Shown here piece after piece: positions 14,001-16,166 of a stretch of 16,166 bases of DNA. The notes beneath the pieces are model-generated. The model did not search any database. It was not told the origin of the DNA and saw only the letters and a program-made list of their open reading frames with translations. The position numbers and the translations under genes are program-made. Within the stretch, counting starts at the first letter, position 1; each line of letters starts with the position of its first letter. This DNA is from DUSC01 sp964371125 (GTDB lineage: Bacteria; Pseudomonadota; Alphaproteobacteria; Rhizobiales; Rhizobiaceae), in contig CAYJMY010000112.1 in the NCBI GenBank assembly GCA_964371125.1, forward strand, positions 1 through 16,166, read 5' to 3'.

Positions 14001-15876
14001 CCTCGAACAGCGCGCCGCCGTCGGCGAGGTCGATCGGCCGGCCGAAGGCGCTCTCCAGCTCCATGTCGTGGACGAAGACGGTCGGCCGCTCGCCGTCGGG
14101 AACCTCGAAGGTGCGTTCGCTGATGACGCGGAAGCCGATGTTCTCCAGCACCGGAACGCGCCGCGACAGCGAAACCGGCTCGCCGAAATGGTAGATCTTG
14201 AGCGCGGCCTGCGTTTCGGCCTGGCCGGCATGGCGATAGTAGTCGATGGCGATCGTCCGCTCCGCGTCGAGGCGGGCGATGCGGCCGGCATCCGCCAGCG
14301 CCTCACCGGGCGAGAAGGACCCGCGGTAGCTTTCCGGCAATCGCCCGGCGATCTCGACGAGCGAGGAATCGGCGCCGGCGTCCGACGCCGCCTCGCGCAG
14401 GCCGTCGTCCCAGGTGCGGATGATGTCGCGGATGCCGGCCTCGATGGTCTCCGCTTCGATCTTCGGGGTTTTTCCGCCGGACCGGCCGATGATGAAGTGC
14501 ACGCGCGCCAGCGATCCTTCGGGGAAGGCCGGATAGTAGGCCGAGACCCTGCCCTCGAAGACCGTCTTGAGATAGGCTCCGATCTTCTCGCGCACGGCGC
14601 TGTCGTAGCGGTCGCGCGGGACGAAGACGATCACCGAGACGAAGCGGTCGAACTGGTCCGGCCGCACCAGTGCGCGCACGCGCGGCCGCTCGCCGAGCGC
14701 CAGGATCGACTCGGCGTGCTTGCGCAGCGTCGGCACGGCGATCTGGAACAGTTCGTCGCGCGGATAGGACTCCAGGACGTTGATGAGGGCCTTGCCCGAA
14801 TGGTCGTTGGGATCGAATCCGGACTTCGCGATGACGGCCTGCACCTTCGATCGAAGGTAGGGGATCTTCATCACCGACCGCGTGTAGGCCGTCGAGGTGA
14901 ACAAGCCCACCGCACGCAGTTCGCCGGACAGCCTGCCATTGTCGTCGTAGGTCTTGATGCCGACGTAGTCGAGGTAGATGCGCCGGTGGACCACCGACTT
15001 GGCGTTGGCCTTGGTGACGATCAGCGGATCCGGCCCGTACAGGAAGGCGCGGATCTCGGGCGTGGTCGACACGGCCTCGGAGCCGCGGCGCAGCACCAGC
15101 ACGTCAGGATCGGCGAGGATGCCGAGACCGCGCTTGTCGGAACGTTCGAGCGTGCCGCTCTTCTCGCCGCCGGAATAGACGAACTCGCGCATGCCGAGGA
15201 AGGTGAAATTGTCGTCGCGCAGCCATTCGAGGAAGGCGATCGCCTCGGCGACGTCGTCCTTGTCGAGCGGCACCGGCGAGTAGCGGAACTGGGTTATCGC
15301 CTGGTCGAGGCGGGCCAGCATCGGCTTCCAGTCGGCAACCGCTGCCCGCACCTGGACGAGGATCCTGCCGAGACGCTCCGCGAGACCCTCGGCTTCGCGT
15401 TCGGTCAACGGCGATACGTGGACATGGATCAGGCTGACGCGGTCGGCGCCGGCATCGGTCTTCGCCGCGCCCTGCTCGCCGAGCAGCTCGGCGACGCCCG
15501 TGCCGTCGTGGCGCACGGCGAACACCGGATGCACGACGAGCGACGCCTCGCCTGCGCTCTCGCTGATCTCGGAGAGGATCGAATCGAACAGGAACGGCAT
15601 GTTGTCGTTGATGACGGTGATCGCGGTCACCGGTCGGCCGTGGCGGCGGACCTCGCGGCCGTTGTCGATGTCGACCACGCTTTCGCCCTTGCGGTGCCGG
15701 CTCAGCGCCGCCCAGGCGCGCCGGGCGGCCTTCTCCAGATCGCCGGGCTCATAGCAGGAGACGTCTTCCGCCGGCGCCCGCGTCAGGAGAAAGGAAGCCA
15801 GCTTTCGCGCGCCGCCACCCTCTTCCTCCGGCCCTGCGACATTTCCGGCCTTGCGGCCCTTCAGGCTGTCCACCAT
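11095..15876 (-). CDS. gdhB: Large NAD-dependent glutamate dehydrogenase (about 180 kDa type)
   Basis: This enzyme oxidatively deaminates glutamate to 2-oxoglutarate and ammonia with NAD, in the cytoplasm, mainly for glutamate and arginine catabolism. It is 1593 residues, typical of the large bacterial type (Bac_GDH family). The long N-terminal half contains ACT-like regulatory regions (for example AITVINDNMPFLFDSI near 85-100). Catalytic motifs lie in the second half: RGGLRWSDRAQDYRTEV near residue 795, VPVGAKGGFYPK with its substrate-binding lysine near 832, VGVGDMSGDVFGNG near 967, and the dinucleotide-domain stretch GEGANLGVTQRARIEF near 1118 with NSGGVNSSDVEVN near 1150. The C-terminal 400 residues are helical and of unknown role. 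ATG at 15876 is preferred because GGGAGGA precedes it at suitable spacing; GTG at 15894 would place that ribosome site inside the gene. The symbol follows Pseudomonas usage. Confidence 0.96.
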   Translation of the reverse strand: MVDSLKGRKAGNVAGPEEEGGGARKLASFLLTRAPAEDVSCYEPGDLEKAARRAWAALSRHRKGESVVDIDNGREVRRHGRPVTAITVINDNMPFLFDSILSEISESAGEASLVVHPVFAVRHDGTGVAELLGEQGAAKTDAGADRVSLIHVHVSPLTEREAEGLAERLGRILVQVRAAVADWKPMLARLDQAITQFRYSPVPLDKDDVAEAIAFLEWLRDDNFTFLGMREFVYSGGEKSGTLERSDKRGLGILADPDVLVLRRGSEAVSTTPEIRAFLYGPDPLIVTKANAKSVVHRRIYLDYVGIKTYDDNGRLSGELRAVGLFTSTAYTRSVMKIPYLRSKVQAVIAKSGFDPNDHSGKALINVLESYPRDELFQIAVPTLRKHAESILALGERPRVRALVRPDQFDRFVSVIVFVPRDRYDSAVREKIGAYLKTVFEGRVSAYYPAFPEGSLARVHFIIGRSGGKTPKIEAETIEAGIRDIIRTWDDGLREAASDAGADSSLVEIAGRLPESYRGSFSPGEALADAGRIARLDAERTIAIDYYRHAGQAETQAALKIYHFGEPVSLSRRVPVLENIGFRVISERTFEVPDGERPTVFVHDMELESAFGRPIDLADGGALFEDVFLSVWRGDSDNDGYNALASTAGLRSLEIRVLRAYGRYLQQAGIPQSQDFIAGTLNRYPQIARGLHQLFVALFNPAQPDGEVTARHLKAKIKDELDAVPSIDDDTIIRRYLNLIEATLRTNHFIPDRPDGVSFAFKLDSKAVTGLPEPRPWREIFVYGPEVEGVHLRFGPVARGGLRWSDRAQDYRTEVLGLVKAQQVKNAVIVPVGAKGGFYPKRLPAGGGRDAVFEAGRQAYINFVSSLLSITDNLDAGAVVPPAHVVRRDADDPYFVVAADKGTATFSDTANSISQAHGFWLDDAFASGGSAGYDHKKMGITARGAWEAVKRHFREMNRDIQASPFTCVGVGDMSGDVFGNGMLLSDETRLLAAFDHRDIFIDPDPDPAASMEERRRLFALPRSSWQDYDKTKLSAGGMIVPRAQKSVTLTPEAAAAIGFDKTVATPAEIMSAILRAPVDLLWFGGIGTYVRASTETNADAGDRANDGIRVTAAEVRAKVIGEGANLGVTQRARIEFGLAGGACNSDAIDNSGGVNSSDVEVNIKIALAQAMRSGSLTREDRNVLLAQMTDEVGKLVLANNYEQTLALSVVQRRGIADLAHQARFMTMLEARGLLDRAVEYLPSPMALAERQVRDESLTRAEIGVLLAYAKIVLFSDIVASPLPDDPHFEADLLGYFPARMRERYAAEIRGHRLRREIIATVVANDLVNRGGPSFVSRLQDATGRGPAEVVRAFEVARGGFALPALYAEIDALDNRVDGQAQLGFYESVVRLLRAATAWLLKHGDPSLPVGDEILALGNARAAVEPVLMAILPPFMREKHEARRAGFAAAGAPAKLAEHLAALDVYELIPDIALVGRQAGVAVEAAARAFFGVSEAFRIGRIEDAARAIQPSDYYDGLALSRANDMIGAARRGIAISALSSFGAAGDPVAAWIEAGGERIARARERLQALTEGGDITVSRLSVAAGLMGDLTGL

Positions 15877-15997
15877 GGCGCTTTGTCCTCCCACCGCCGG
15901 CGCATTGTGCTTATGCTAGCAGATGATGATGCTTTTACGATTGCGGATCGGTCCCGTTCCGCCGGGAAGCACAGATTTCGTCGAGGAGGAATACCGA

Positions 15998-16166
15998 ATG
16001 AGCGAACCCATCGTCGCGCTCGCCATCGAGCCGTCCGCACCGCTGAGCGAAGCGACCGAAGCCTATTTCGACAAATGCCGGGAAAAGCTCGGCCTCGTGC
16101 CGAACGTGCTGCAGGCCTATGCCTTCGACGAGAAGAAGCTGCGCGCCTTCACCGACATGTACAACG
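15998..16166 (+). CDS. Peroxidase-related (AhpD/CMD-like) protein, N-terminal part
   Basis: ATG at 15998 has a strong GAGGAGGA ribosome site 7 nt upstream. The visible 56 codons read MSEPIVALAIEPSAPLSE, then TEAYFDKCREKLGLVPNV and LQAYAFDEKKLRAF. The pattern of a small protein opening with YFDKCxEKLGxVPNVxxAYA is that of the uncharacterised peroxidase-related branch of the AhpD/carboxymuconolactone decarboxylase superfamily, whose members use a CxxC pair for thiol-dependent peroxide removal. That pair, and the rest of the gene, lie beyond the window, so activity cannot be judged. It is divergent from the glutamate dehydrogenase across 121 bp, which must hold promoters for both; no clear -35/-10 pair stands out there. 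Confidence 0.8.
   Translation, partial: MSEPIVALAIEPSAPLSEATEAYFDKCREKLGLVPNVLQAYAFDEKKLRAFTDMYN

Noticed and set aside
15877..15997. Promoters in the gdh/peroxidase-like divergent gap
   Set aside because: Candidates such as TTGTGC with GATGCT, or TAGCAT on the other strand, match too poorly to report.

Overview
The window looks like chromosomal DNA from a high-GC alphaproteobacterium of the order Rhizobiales, probably near Mesorhizobium and other Phyllobacteriaceae. This is inferred from gene content: a 1593-residue NAD-dependent glutamate dehydrogenase, a DUF1674/SdhAF4 protein, an UMF1/ATG22-type transporter, and a minus-strand run htpX - rsmB - heparinase-like protein - purH. Nearly all of it is conserved housekeeping sequence. 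No CRISPR array, tRNA, rRNA or phage gene was seen.

Layout. Positions 1-1158 (+) hold the C-terminal 385 codons of acetyl-CoA synthetase. Positions 1159-1875 have no conventional gene. They hold a strong hairpin, a possible promoter, a 22-codon mini-ORF whose Shine-Dalgarno matches the whole 16S rRNA tail, an intrinsic terminator, a short stretch of unknown nature, and a 353-bp MITE-like element with 34-bp terminal inverted repeats. The minus strand then carries, from right to left, htpX (9307-8261), rsmB (8264-6870), a heparinase II/III-like protein (6793-5072), purH (4972-3356), a transglutaminase-like protein (3260-2388) and a thermonuclease-like protein (2328-1876) whose stop codon lies at the edge of the MITE. 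sdhAF4 (9424-9654, +) is divergent from htpX and convergent with the UMF1 transporter (11065-9671, -). The transporter lies 29 bp downstream of the giant glutamate dehydrogenase (15876-11095, -). The window ends in the start of a peroxidase-related (AhpD/CMD-like) gene (15998 onward, +).

Function. acs, gdh and sdhAF4 belong to central carbon and nitrogen metabolism: acetate activation, glutamate to 2-oxoglutarate, and maturation of succinate dehydrogenase. purH completes IMP synthesis, rsmB methylates 16S rRNA, and htpX is a membrane quality-control protease. The roles of the heparinase-like, transglutaminase-like and UMF1 proteins cannot be settled from sequence alone.

The least ordinary part is 1178-1879: a compact mini-ORF/terminator unit, possibly a small protein gene or dual-function small RNA, next to a non-autonomous inverted-repeat element inserted exactly at a nuclease stop codon.
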